Shown: in pieces, positions 56,389-64,000 of the stretch
Position numbering within the stretch: position 1 is the first letter of the stretch
How the letters are laid out: every line of letters begins with the position of its first letter
Origin: CAWANP01 sp963783445
GTDB taxonomy: Bacteria; Chloroflexota; Anaerolineae; JAAYZQ01
Reading direction: 5' to 3'
DNA length: 64,000 bases
NCBI GenBank assembly: GCA_963783445.1
Contig: CAWANP010000003.1
Location: 310,001 to 374,000 of the forward strand
Made by a program: the position numbers and the translations under genes
The notes under the pieces: generated by a model
What the model was told of the DNA's origin: nothing
What the model saw: only the letters and a program-made list of their open reading frames with translations
Database searches by the model: none

Positions 56389-57532
56389 GGCCCCACCTCC
56401 CTTCGGAGCGTCACCAGCGTGACGTCATCCTCCTGCTCCCAGTCTGGACCCGTGAACTCGGCCAGTTTCTCCAGCAGGTATTCGATCAGAGTACTGGGAT
56501 TCGGATAGGTTCCCATCAGATCCCGCAGCCGCTCAAAACTGAACATGTCGCGGTCGGGATTGTGGGCTTCAACCAGGCCGTCGCTGTGAAAGAGTACCAT
56601 ATCGCCGGGCTGTAGGGTGATCTCTTTCTCCTCGTAGGTCATCCCGGGCATCAGTCCCAGCGGCATGCCCCGGGCCCGCAGCTCGTCTACACCGTTGGCC
56701 CCGCGCCGGTAGGGCAGGTCGTGGCCGGCATTGGCAAAACGAAGCTGGCCCGTCGCTGGATCCAGTAGGGCGTATAGACAGGTGACAAACATCTTGTCCG
56801 GGATGTCAGGGTGCAATAGATCATTGACCCGTTCCAGGATCTGGCCCGGGGACTCCCAGCGCTCGGCGGCAGCGCGCAAAAGCGTCCGGGCCGTAGCCAT
56901 CACCAACGCAGCCGGCACACCCTTGTCGGTGACATCGGCGACTACAATGCCCATGCGGCCATCTTCAAAATAGAAAAAATCGTAAAAGTCGCCACCCATC
57001 TCACGGGCTGGCTGATAGAGGGCCGTTACCTGCCAGCCTGGTAGATTGGGGAGTTCTTCAGGGAGGAGAGTCTGTTGGACGATGCGTGCAACTCGCAGCT
57101 CCTGCGCGATCCGTTCCCGCTCCAGGGCCTCGACCTGTTGCTGGCGTACCATCTGGGCCATACGCACGGCCGGCGCAGCCTGGGTGGCCAAGTCACTGAG
57201 CAGCTTGCGGTCGTCGCTGGAATAATCCTGTTGACTCAGCCTGGGTCCCAAGTTGATGAGACCAACCAGCTCGCCCTGGCTGACCAGGGGCATGACTAGG
57301 GTCACCCCGTTCTCCTTGAGCTCCCGCAACGCTGGTGAGTCCAGGAGCAGTCTTTCGATCTCCACGGCGCCACGCGCGTTCTGGAGGTAGGCCAGCAGCG
57401 GATCGTTGGGGGCAATGTCCAGATCCGTTGGCTGGGCCTGGCTCCCCGCTCAGCGGGAGCCTCCGCGGCGGATTTCAAGCTTATTTCATTCTCTGTTGTC
57501 TCCCGACGCCACGGCGCTTTGATACTTAGCAT
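56385..57532 (-). CDS. GAF-PP2C (SpoIIE-type) serine phosphatase (one frameshift)
   Basis: About 382 residues. A GAF-like domain (about 65-140, VMPLVSQGELVGLINLG) is joined by a short helix to a SpoIIE/PP2C catalytic domain (about 150-380) with GGDFYDFF (metal Asp), VVADVTDKGVPAAL, FANAGHDLPY and EQEDDVTLVTL. It would dephosphorylate the STAS proteins in the same operon. The first 30 or so codons are in another frame: there is a net one-base loss near 57440 in a G-rich stretch. ATG 57532 has a GAGGA site. A CGTTACG pair lies 46 bases upstream. Confidence 0.88.
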
Positions 57533-57577
57533 CTATCCTCCATCTGGTCCCATTCTAGCCGACTACCGTCTTGGGAT

Positions 57578-57596
57578 CGTTACGGTGGACGTTACG
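57578..57596. promoter_or_regulatory. Direct repeat CGTTACG-N5-CGTTACG, upstream of the PP2C operon
   Basis: Two CGTTACG heptamers (57578-57584 and 57590-57596) 12 bases apart, with GTGGA between. A minus-strand TAGAAT box lies 20 bases downstream towards the PP2C start. The same element is at 62086-62104. Confidence 0.65.
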
Positions 57597-59055
57597 GAAC
57601 CAAGTCTTGCTGGTTATTGAAGAACGCCTGAGCCCCAACTTTGGGTTCCTCGCTGCGCAGCCACACCCCGACCGTTGTAGGCTGCACCGTCTCCCCTACC
57701 ACTCGTGCTAGTTCGACCATTAATCGATCCAGGTCGGTCTCATCCTGGGCCATTTGAGCGAATCGAACCAGGGTCTGCTCTGCGTCGTACTTGCGCCGGA
57801 AGAAGCGGCGGTCGATGACAGCCTGTACCCGGCTACGCAGGGGGCTGAACAGGGCGGCTATAGCCAGGGTTGAAATGACGATGGCGATGGGGGATCGCTG
57901 GCCACTGATGGCCTCGAAGAGCCTCTGCAACAGTACCACGCTGCCCAGGTAGACGAGCGCCAGTAGCCCTGTCACTGTACCATACAGCAGCGTTTTGCGG
58001 ATGATGACGTCGATGTCGAACAGGCGGTAGCGCAGGATGGCAATGCTCAAGCAGACACCGATGATGGCAAAGCCCACGGTAACCCCTGAGCCTGCGAGCC
58101 TCTCCAGTGGATCAGGGAGCAGGCCAAACGCAGCCGGGAAGGTGAGCAGCGCCAGGCCCAGGCCCAGGACCATGCCGCCGATGGCCCAACGAAGCTGAGC
58201 CCGGCTTACGACGTCGCGCATGGTCAGAGCGCTGTGGATCAAGCTGGCGATGGAGAGCAGGATCATGGCCATGGTAGCCAGCCAGCCCAGTGTGGCCGGG
58301 CCACCGGCCGACAGATTGATCTGGATCAAGAATCCTGCGGCGTATGGCGCCAATACCAGCCAGCGATGCCGTTCGATGATAGGCTTGGGCCGGGGGAAGA
58401 CTAGTGTGAAGGCCAGCAGTGACGGCCCGATCAGCGCTACAAAAATGCTGTAGCTGTAGAATGCAGCAAGCTGGTAGGCAATTGGATCAAACAGGACTGA
58501 AAGGCCATCGGGCAGGGATGAGCTGATCATGTTCGCAAAGATGGCCGAGCAGAGTACCAACAGAACGCGCGCAGCCAGGCTTCCAGGGCGCTTCAGGAAA
58601 GTGAAAAAGCCAACACTCAACAGGACGACCGAGCCCAGCCAACTGACAACGTTCTCCAGGTAGGCAACCGTGAATCCCAGCCAGGCCGCTGGCGTCCAGT
58701 GGACTACCGGGATCGTGAAGCTTACCGGTTGCCCGTTGCGCACGACAGTGACCGCCGCCTGTCCCCCAACCTGCCAGCTAGCAGGCCGTTGGAGCAATAC
58801 GTTGCCGGCCATCTCGGTCAATTGGAGTCCCTCAATGGCGACCAACTCGTCCTCGCGCTGCAACTGGGATGGCGCGCCAACCAGGTTGGTCAGATAGAGC
58901 CAGGTGTTATCGCCCAGGTCGCCAAAGATGACAGCCCAGCCGTCGGTGGGCAGGCTGTAGCGATACACGGTCTGGGCTGCGCTCAGCAGCAGCAAACACA
59001 GAACAAAGATTAATACGGATCTGGAACCACGATCAAAGCGAGATTCGTCTATCAT
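57592..59055 (-). CDS. Kinase-less membrane sensor, PDZ-like plus seven or so helices
   Basis: 487 residues. After one N-terminal helix (about 15-30) there is an outer PDZ-like domain (about 45-125, with EDELVAIEGLQL and VVRNGQPVSF), then six or seven helices (about 130-400). The C-terminal module, ILRYRLFDIDVIIRKTLLYG to RRFFRRKYDAEQTLVRFAQ and QPTTVGVWLR, is the same as the segment found before histidine kinase or GAF domains elsewhere, but no kinase follows. The adjacent PP2C protein may be its output. ATG 59055 overlaps the upstream stop (ATGA). Confidence 0.78.
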   Translation of the reverse strand: MIDESRFDRGSRSVLIFVLCLLLLSAAQTVYRYSLPTDGWAVIFGDLGDNTWLYLTNLVGAPSQLQREDELVAIEGLQLTEMAGNVLLQRPASWQVGGQAAVTVVRNGQPVSFTIPVVHWTPAAWLGFTVAYLENVVSWLGSVVLLSVGFFTFLKRPGSLAARVLLVLCSAIFANMISSSLPDGLSVLFDPIAYQLAAFYSYSIFVALIGPSLLAFTLVFPRPKPIIERHRWLVLAPYAAGFLIQINLSAGGPATLGWLATMAMILLSIASLIHSALTMRDVVSRAQLRWAIGGMVLGLGLALLTFPAAFGLLPDPLERLAGSGVTVGFAIIGVCLSIAILRYRLFDIDVIIRKTLLYGTVTGLLALVYLGSVVLLQRLFEAISGQRSPIAIVISTLAIAALFSPLRSRVQAVIDRRFFRRKYDAEQTLVRFAQMAQDETDLDRLMVELARVVGETVQPTTVGVWLRSEEPKVGAQAFFNNQQDLVP

Positions 59056-60219
59056 GTGTGGTACCCCTTGCCATCTGTTACCAGCCAAAACGATTTACTC
59101 GCCGGCTGCATCGTATCCTCCACGACATGGAGCAGCTCAGAAGCCAATGCATCCAGGTCGGTCTCGTCTCGGGCGGTTGCTGCGAAAGCAGCCAGCGCCT
59201 GTTGGGCGTCGTACTTGCTGCGGTAGAAGCGGCGATCGATGTCCTGCTGGATGCGGCGGTGCAAGGGGTTGAACAGGGCGGCGATGACCAGGGTGGAGAT
59301 GACGATAACGATGGGCGAACCCTGCAGGCCAGCCAAGCCCAGTCCCTGGCCGGTGAGCGCCCGGAAGATCTGCTGAAGCACGACAACTGCCCCGAGATAG
59401 AGAAACGCCAGGGTGACTGTGAGTGCGCCGTAGACCAACGTCCGCCGGATGAGTAGATCGATATCCCACAGACGGTAGCGCAGGATAGAGATGGCGATGG
59501 ATAGGGGCAGGAGCAGCGCGAGGGCGGTCCAGAGGGATTGGAACAGGAAATAAGCAGCGGGGCTCTCGGGAAACGCGAGTCTTCCTGGCTCGAGGATAAG
59601 GAACCAGAATAGTAGAACAAAGACGATACCGCTCAGACCAGCAAGTACCCACTTGGTCTGCTGGCGTTCAGTAGGCGTAGACACGCGGGCGTAGCGGTAG
59701 ATTTGGCTGGCAATACCGGCGAGGATAGATGTGAGGAAGGCAAAAACCACCGGTCCAGAAAATGGACTGATGAGGTTGCCGGTGAGGACCACTACCGCTG
59801 CCGCCAGGACTAACCATTGTATCCAGAGCGGCACAAATCGACCGTTTGGGAAAAGGAATAGGAAAAGGAAGAACGTGGCCGAGCCAATCGTTACCAGCAC
59901 AGCGTTGGGCACATGCCAGCCAGGCTGCACGGCTATGAGGTTGTTGGCGCCCGAGGCCAGGTATGGACCCAGGAATACCAACATCAGGGAGGTAAGCAGA
60001 CCCATGGTGTGGTCGGAGCGCCGCCAGAAGATCACGAAGGCAATGACAAGGAATCCAAGGGGCATGCAAATATTGAAGGGCAAGTCCTCGATTGACAGAT
60101 CCCAAAGGGTCACTGTCCACAGGTAAGTCCCAGCACGATCAGCGTCAGGCCGATCCACACTGTGCGGGCGATGGTGAGCCTCAAGCCTGTCAGTTTCTAT
60201 CTTGTGTTCCTTCTGTCAT
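59052..60219 (-). CDS. Kinase-less membrane sensor, copy 2 (two frameshifts)
   Basis: About 388 residues, paralogous to the proteins on either side: LRYRLWDIDLLIRRTLVYGALT, DRRFYRSKYDAQQALAAFAA and QPASKSFWLV in the C-terminal module, and FPNGRFVPLW in the helix bundle. Eight or so helices precede the module and no PDZ-like part is seen. The start is placed at ATG 60219, which overlaps the stop of the upstream gene (ATGA) and matches the N-terminus of copy 3. This requires single missing bases near 60195 and 60130. Function as for copy 1. Confidence 0.72.
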
Positions 60220-61376
60220 CCGTCTACCCTGTATCCAGATTCGCGCAGCCATATCGAGAGGTGGGCTGGTCGTACGGTATCTTCTACGACGCGCTCCAGC
60301 TCGGCCACTAGCTGCCCCAACTCGGTCTCGTCGCGGGCAGAGGCGGCAAAGTAATCCAGGGCTTGCTGGGCATCGTACTTGCCCCGGTAAAAGTGCCGGT
60401 CGATGTCGTTTTGGATGCGACGCCGCAGGGGGTTGAACAGCGCGGCAATGATCAAAGTTGAAATGGCGATAACAAGGTGAACTCCCAACCCCGCCAAGGC
60501 CCAACCCCTGGCGTGTGAAGGCGCGAAAGAGCTGCTGTAGCAGGACAACGGTGACGAGGTAGAGCAGGCCCAGGGTAGCAGTGAGCGCGCCGTAGACCAG
60601 CGTGCGCCGGATGAGAAGGTCGATATCCCACAAGCGGTAGCGCAGGATGGAGAGGGCAATGGACAGCGGCAGTAGCAGTGTCACCACGCTGCCAATGGAC
60701 AGATACAGTGTGTAGCGGATAGAGCTATCCGGGAGGGCCAGTATTCCGGTTCAACAACAAGAAACCACAACCGCAGCCAGATGACCATACCGCCAAAGCC
60801 AACCAAAACCCACTTGGTCTGCTGGCGCTCAGACTGCGTGGAAACGCGCACATACCGGTAGACCTGGCAACCTACACCGGCGAATACGATCAGGAGGACC
60901 GATGCACCCTCCAACCAGTTGCCCCCAAAGTTGCCAATAAAGACCGCGCCAGCCGCCGCAAGGGCGAACCATGGCGTCCAGCGGGGCACGAAGCGGCCAT
61001 TTGGAAACACAAAGATGAACAAAGCCACTGTGCCCGCCCCAATTGCAACGAGTAAGGCATTGACAGATTGCCAGCCGGTCTGCTCTCCGATCGCCTGATT
61101 GACCCCAGTGAGCGGATCAGGGTCCCAGTAAGATGACATCAGGGAAGTCAGCAAGCCCATCATGCGATCGGAGCGCCGCAAGAAGATCACTACTGCAATG
61201 GCAAAGTAGCCAACCGGCATGAGGATACCGTAGGGGATGTCCTCAAGGGCGACACCCGAGATGATGAACCCCCAGAGATACAAGGCCATCACAAGCAGTG
61301 CAAGACCGGCCCACGCCGCGCGAGCAAGGACGAGGGTCACGCCTGTAAACTGCTGGTCCTGGGAATTATCGGTCAT
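60216..61376 (-). CDS. Kinase-less membrane sensor, copy 3 (two frameshifts)
   Basis: About 386 residues, first of three tandem paralogues. Helices from about residue 15, FPNGRFVPRW, VSTQSERQQTKWVL, then LRYRLWDIDLLIRRTLVYGALT and DRHFYRGKYDAQQALDYFAA. A compensating pair of single-base shifts near 60735 and 60485 breaks the middle. The ATG at 61376 is preceded at 61489-61517 by a near-perfect promoter. All three copies are translationally coupled, so the set is made together. Confidence 0.75.
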
Positions 61377-61488
61377 GGGTGTATCCTATATTGAAATTCA
61401 TCCGACCACTCTTCGAGTTGTGTCAGTTCTTGGTGTCTTCAGCTTCAGAGCCCGGACCGAAGACATATTATTTATTCACGTCATTGTA

Positions 61489-61517
61489 ATTATATAATAG
61501 ATCCTCTTTGTTGGCAA
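61489..61517 (-). promoter_or_regulatory. Sigma-A promoter for the membrane-sensor operon
   Basis: On the minus strand TTGCCA (61512-61517) and TATAAT (61489-61494), spacer 17, in an A+T-rich stretch. The leader would be about 105 bases. Confidence 0.7.
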
Positions 61518-61542
61518 GGGCAAGAAGGCGATCGGGTCAGAG

Positions 61543-62061
61543 TCAGGGAGCCTTTACCTCATGCTGTCTGGAGCGGTAGGCCAGGACGCCCAGGACGACG
61601 CCGTAGATGAGATGGGCCAGAGCGAATTGCCAGGCCGGGAAGGCTCTCAGCGCCGAGCCGGCTTCTGGAAGGAGAATGGTCTGCGCCAACAGCCAGAGCA
61701 GTACCCCGTAGGCTGTCCCTACAGCGCAAGCAACCCAGGTCGAGGATCGGAAGCCCCAACGTTGAGCTGTCAGGCAACAGCCTACGGCGAATAGGATGCC
61801 ATAAATCCCGGAAACAGCGAGATGCAGTGCCAGGCCCACGAGAGGTGTAGACCCAGCGCCTGGGCCAAAGCGACCCAGTATCTCGAGCGGGTTTTCCCCG
61901 CTGGCCAGGCCGGTCGCCGCCAGGAAAAGGGCCATCATCGAACCGGCGATCAGCCCGCTGAGCAGTCCACTGACCGCTGCGTCCCCGGCCGTCGTCGCCG
62001 GCATCGATAGGTCTTTGCTTTGCATCATTCCTGTATCCTCGCTGTTATCGTTTGCAGCCAT
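61543..62061 (-). CDS. Small membrane protein of unknown function
   Basis: 172 residues with four hydrophobic helices (about 28-50, 73-95, 105-125, 140-160), each Gly/Ala rich, and a hydrophilic N-terminus of about 25 residues. It resembles uncharacterised DUF1440/DUF6789-type membrane proteins, which is only an impression. ATG 62061 could also be read from the Met at residue 12. It diverges from the BTAD regulator gene and shares its upstream region, including the CGTTACG pair. Confidence 0.6.
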   Translation of the reverse strand: MAANDNSEDTGMMQSKDLSMPATTAGDAAVSGLLSGLIAGSMMALFLAATGLASGENPLEILGRFGPGAGSTPLVGLALHLAVSGIYGILFAVGCCLTAQRWGFRSSTWVACAVGTAYGVLLWLLAQTILLPEAGSALRAFPAWQFALAHLIYGVVLGVLAYRSRQHEVKAP

Positions 62062-62085
62062 CTTAACCGGTGAGCGTCTGTCAAG

Positions 62086-62104
62086 CGTTACGGGGAACGT
62101 TACG
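62086..62104. promoter_or_regulatory. Direct repeat CGTTACG-N5-CGTTACG, upstream of the BTAD regulator
   Basis: Heptamers at 62086-62092 and 62098-62104, 12 bases apart, with GGGAA between. It lies 11 bases upstream of the -35 box of the regulator promoter. The twin element at 57578-57596 differs only in the spacer and flanks. Confidence 0.65.
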
Positions 62105-62115
62105 AAGCAACATCG

Positions 62116-62143
62116 TTGCGTTTTTTCCAGTTCTGCGTATACT
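62116..62143 (+). promoter_or_regulatory. Promoter for the BTAD regulator
   Basis: TTGCGT (62116-62121) and TATACT (62138-62143), spacer 16. The leader of about 160 bases contains a hairpin repeat. Confidence 0.55.
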
Positions 62144-62239
62144 GGGTGTACTCACCATCATTCTGGGCGATTGGTTTCACAGACAGAGCGGGCAGCCAAT
62201 CTCCTGCTGTCTGGATTCAGCAGGTGCTCGTACAGAAGT

Positions 62240-62282
62240 GGGGATTCCTTCGCCTCCGCCACGCTCCGGCTCGGAATGACAA
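62240..62282. repeat. Dispersed-type hairpin repeat in the regulator leader
   Basis: GGATTCCTTCGCCTCCG, then CGGCTCGGAATGACA after a short gap, forms an imperfect hairpin. I recall similar GATTCCTTCGC...GGAATGACA repeats in many bacterial genomes, but could not check this. Confidence 0.5.
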
Positions 62283-62310
62283 ACTGGGGTATGTAGGGGA
62301 GAGATCCGTA

Positions 62311-64000
62311 TGGATCGGGTGAAGCTGTTTCTGCTTGGTCCGCCACGCATCGAGCGCGATGGCGTTCCGGTGAAGGTTGACACACGCAAGGCGATTGCCC
62401 TCGTCGCCTATCTAGCCGTGACGCGTCAGAGCCACACCCGCGACGCACTGGCCGCTCTTCTCTGGCCCGACTATGACCAGACTCGCGCCCGGGCCGCCCT
62501 GCGCCGGACCCTATCGACGCTGCGAAAGGCTCTGACTGGCGTGGAGATGGATGTTGACCGGGAGAATATCGGTATTCAGCCCGATGTGGGCCTGGGGCTT
62601 GACGTGGATCAGTTCCGCGGCAACTTGTCGGGCTGCCAGGCTGCAGACCCGCCGGAGGTGGATGCCTGCCACCTCTGCCTGGAGTCGCTGGCCGAAGCGG
62701 TGGGGCTATATCGCGATGACTTTATGGCTGGCTTTACCCTACGCGACAGTGTGAACTTTGACGAGTGGCAGTTCTTTGAGACCGAGGCGCTGCGCCGCGA
62801 ACTGGCTGGGGCGTTGGAGAGACTCGTCCGCTGCCACAGCGCCCTGGGGGAGTTTGCTCCGGCCGTGGACTATGCTCGTCGCTGGTTGGCCCTCGACCCC
62901 CTGGACGAACCGGCACATCGCTACCTGATGCAGTCGTATGCGTGGGCTGGCCAGCGTTCCTCAGCACTCCACCAGTACGAGGAGTGCGTGCGCATTCTTG
63001 AGGAGGAACTGGGTGTGCCTCCGCTGGCAGAGACTACCCAGCTTTACGAAGCGATCAGATCCGGATCGCTACCAGACCGGCCCACCCTGGCGCCGCCTGG
63101 AGAGCCAGCTGCTCCTCCTACCGGTAGGGAGTATGACCGGAGCGGCGACTATCCACTGGTCGGCCGATCCGAGGAGATGGGGCACCTGCTTGAGGCATAC
63201 AGCGCCATTTCTGTCGATGGCCAGTTCATTGTTCTGGAGGGTGAGGCCGGCGTCGGCAAGACCCGCCTGGCCGAAGGATTTCTGGCCTACGCCCGCTCGG
63301 TGGGGGCGCTGACCGCGGAAGCACGTAGCTACGAGGGTGAGACGAACCTGGCCTACGGGCCCTTTGTCGAGGTATTGAGGGCTGTCGTGACAAAGTTGAG
63401 CCACACGAGGCGTCTAGAGCAAGTTCCGTTGCATGGGTTGGGTGAAGCCGCTCGCTTGCTTCCGGAGCTGGCCACTCTGCACCAGGACCTGCCACCAGTG
63501 CCTTCTCTGGACAGTCCCGGTGCCCAAAGCCGTTTCTTTGAGGGGATCCGCCAGGTGCTCCTGGCTCTCAGCAGCCGCGCTGCGCCCGGTATCCTCTTTC
63601 TGGATGATCTGCACTGGGCCGATGTGGCCTCGCTGGATCTGCTGAATTATCTTGTGCGGCGGTTGAAAGGCTGTCCTGTGGGTATCTTTGTCACCTGGAG
63701 GGGGAAAATGGTGCCAGCAGATCACCCCATTCATCATCTCCTCTCCGATGCCCAGCGCGATGGGACAGCGACTGTACTGACATTGCCGCGCTTGAGCCGT
63801 GCTGCTGTACTGGAAGTTGTGCGCTCGGTACCCACGGCTGATTTTGGACAGGACGAGTGGTTGGGCGAGCGCCTCTACCAGGAAAGCGACGGACTTCCTG
63901 TTCTTATGGTGGAATACCTGTCGGCGCTGGCCACAGGCGTCCAACTGACCAGAGGCGATCCCTGGCCCCTGCCCAGCAGTGTGCATGACCTGTTTCGAGC
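62311..64000 (+). CDS. BTAD-domain AAA ATPase transcriptional regulator (3' end missing)
   Basis: 563 codons are open to the window edge. An N-terminal winged helix (about 1-95, FLLGPPRIERDG, then YLAVTRQSHTRDALAALLWPDY) is followed by the bacterial transcriptional activation domain (about 95-250, TPR-like, with LALDPLDEPAHRYLMQSYAWAGQRSSAL given here by LDPLDEPAHR and AGQRSSAL). An AAA/NTPase part follows, with Walker A EGEAGVGKTRLAEG (about 310) and Walker B ILFLDDLHWAD (about 430). Typical family proteins are around 1000 residues with more TPR or a LuxR end. These are SARP/MalT-like activators; the CGTTACG pair upstream fits the direct repeats such proteins bind. Confidence 0.88.

Overview
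This is a high-GC bacterial chromosome segment. Its gene set suggests an anaerobic or facultative member of the Chloroflexota, perhaps Anaerolineae-like: BTAD-type AAA regulators, DUF2723-type membrane glycosyltransferases, kinase-less membrane sensors placed beside a PP2C phosphatase, NifX/ferredoxin-MinD clusters and sigma-A promoters with TATAAT boxes. The taxonomic call is inference; there is no rRNA gene in the window. No tRNA, CRISPR array, transposase or phage gene was found.

Layout. 0-4.3 kb (minus strand): the 3'-truncated selB gene, a coiled-coil protein and a TPR/L,D-transpeptidase. 4.6-15.8 kb (plus): a sugar and envelope operon with GDP-mannose reductase and dehydratase, phosphohexomutase, TatD, polyprenyl diphosphate synthase, two glycosyltransferases, a GT-C membrane protein, a PHP phosphoesterase and a dGTPase. 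Nearly every gene here is split by single-base frameshifts, mostly one extra base in a short run, which looks like sequence error rather than gene death. 15.9-24.3 kb (plus, mostly clean): two DUF4013 paralogues, small membrane and zinc-ribbon proteins, a PIG-L deacetylase, an RlmD-type methyltransferase, a glycosyltransferase, a polyprenyl sugar-phosphate transferase and a rubredoxin-like protein. 24.3-32.8 kb (minus): recF, threonine synthase, two large membrane proteins and a methyltransferase. 32.9-38.7 kb: mtaB, a small SWIM zinc-finger protein, and glmS followed by murJ. glmS has a well-supported glmS ribozyme in its leader.

38.8-48.2 kb (plus): an alpha/beta hydrolase, then a PadR regulator with a near-consensus promoter and operator, leading into an Fe-S/metallocofactor cluster (Mrp, DUF5320, two NifX-like proteins, two ferredoxin-MinD ATPases). 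It ends with an unusual lipoprotein that joins a metallo-beta-lactamase domain to a sortilin-like beta-propeller. 48.3-62 kb (minus): a glycoside-hydrolase-like protein; a thiol-redox module (OsmC, a double-thioredoxin-fold oxidoreductase, an RsrA-like zinc anti-sigma factor and its ECF sigma factor); an FAD oxidoreductase; and a partner-switching operon (PP2C phosphatase, HATPase kinase, two STAS proteins) behind three tandem membrane sensors. 62.3-64 kb: the start of a BTAD/AAA regulator that runs off the end.

Three regulatory signals tie genes together. An identical ECF-type promoter (GAAACC, 12 bases, CTGCATCC) lies in front of both the sigma gene and the oxidoreductase-OsmC pair. A paired heptamer (CGTTACG, 5 bases, CGTTACG) lies upstream of both the BTAD gene and the PP2C operon. 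The glmS ribozyme would couple amino-sugar level to glmS expression.
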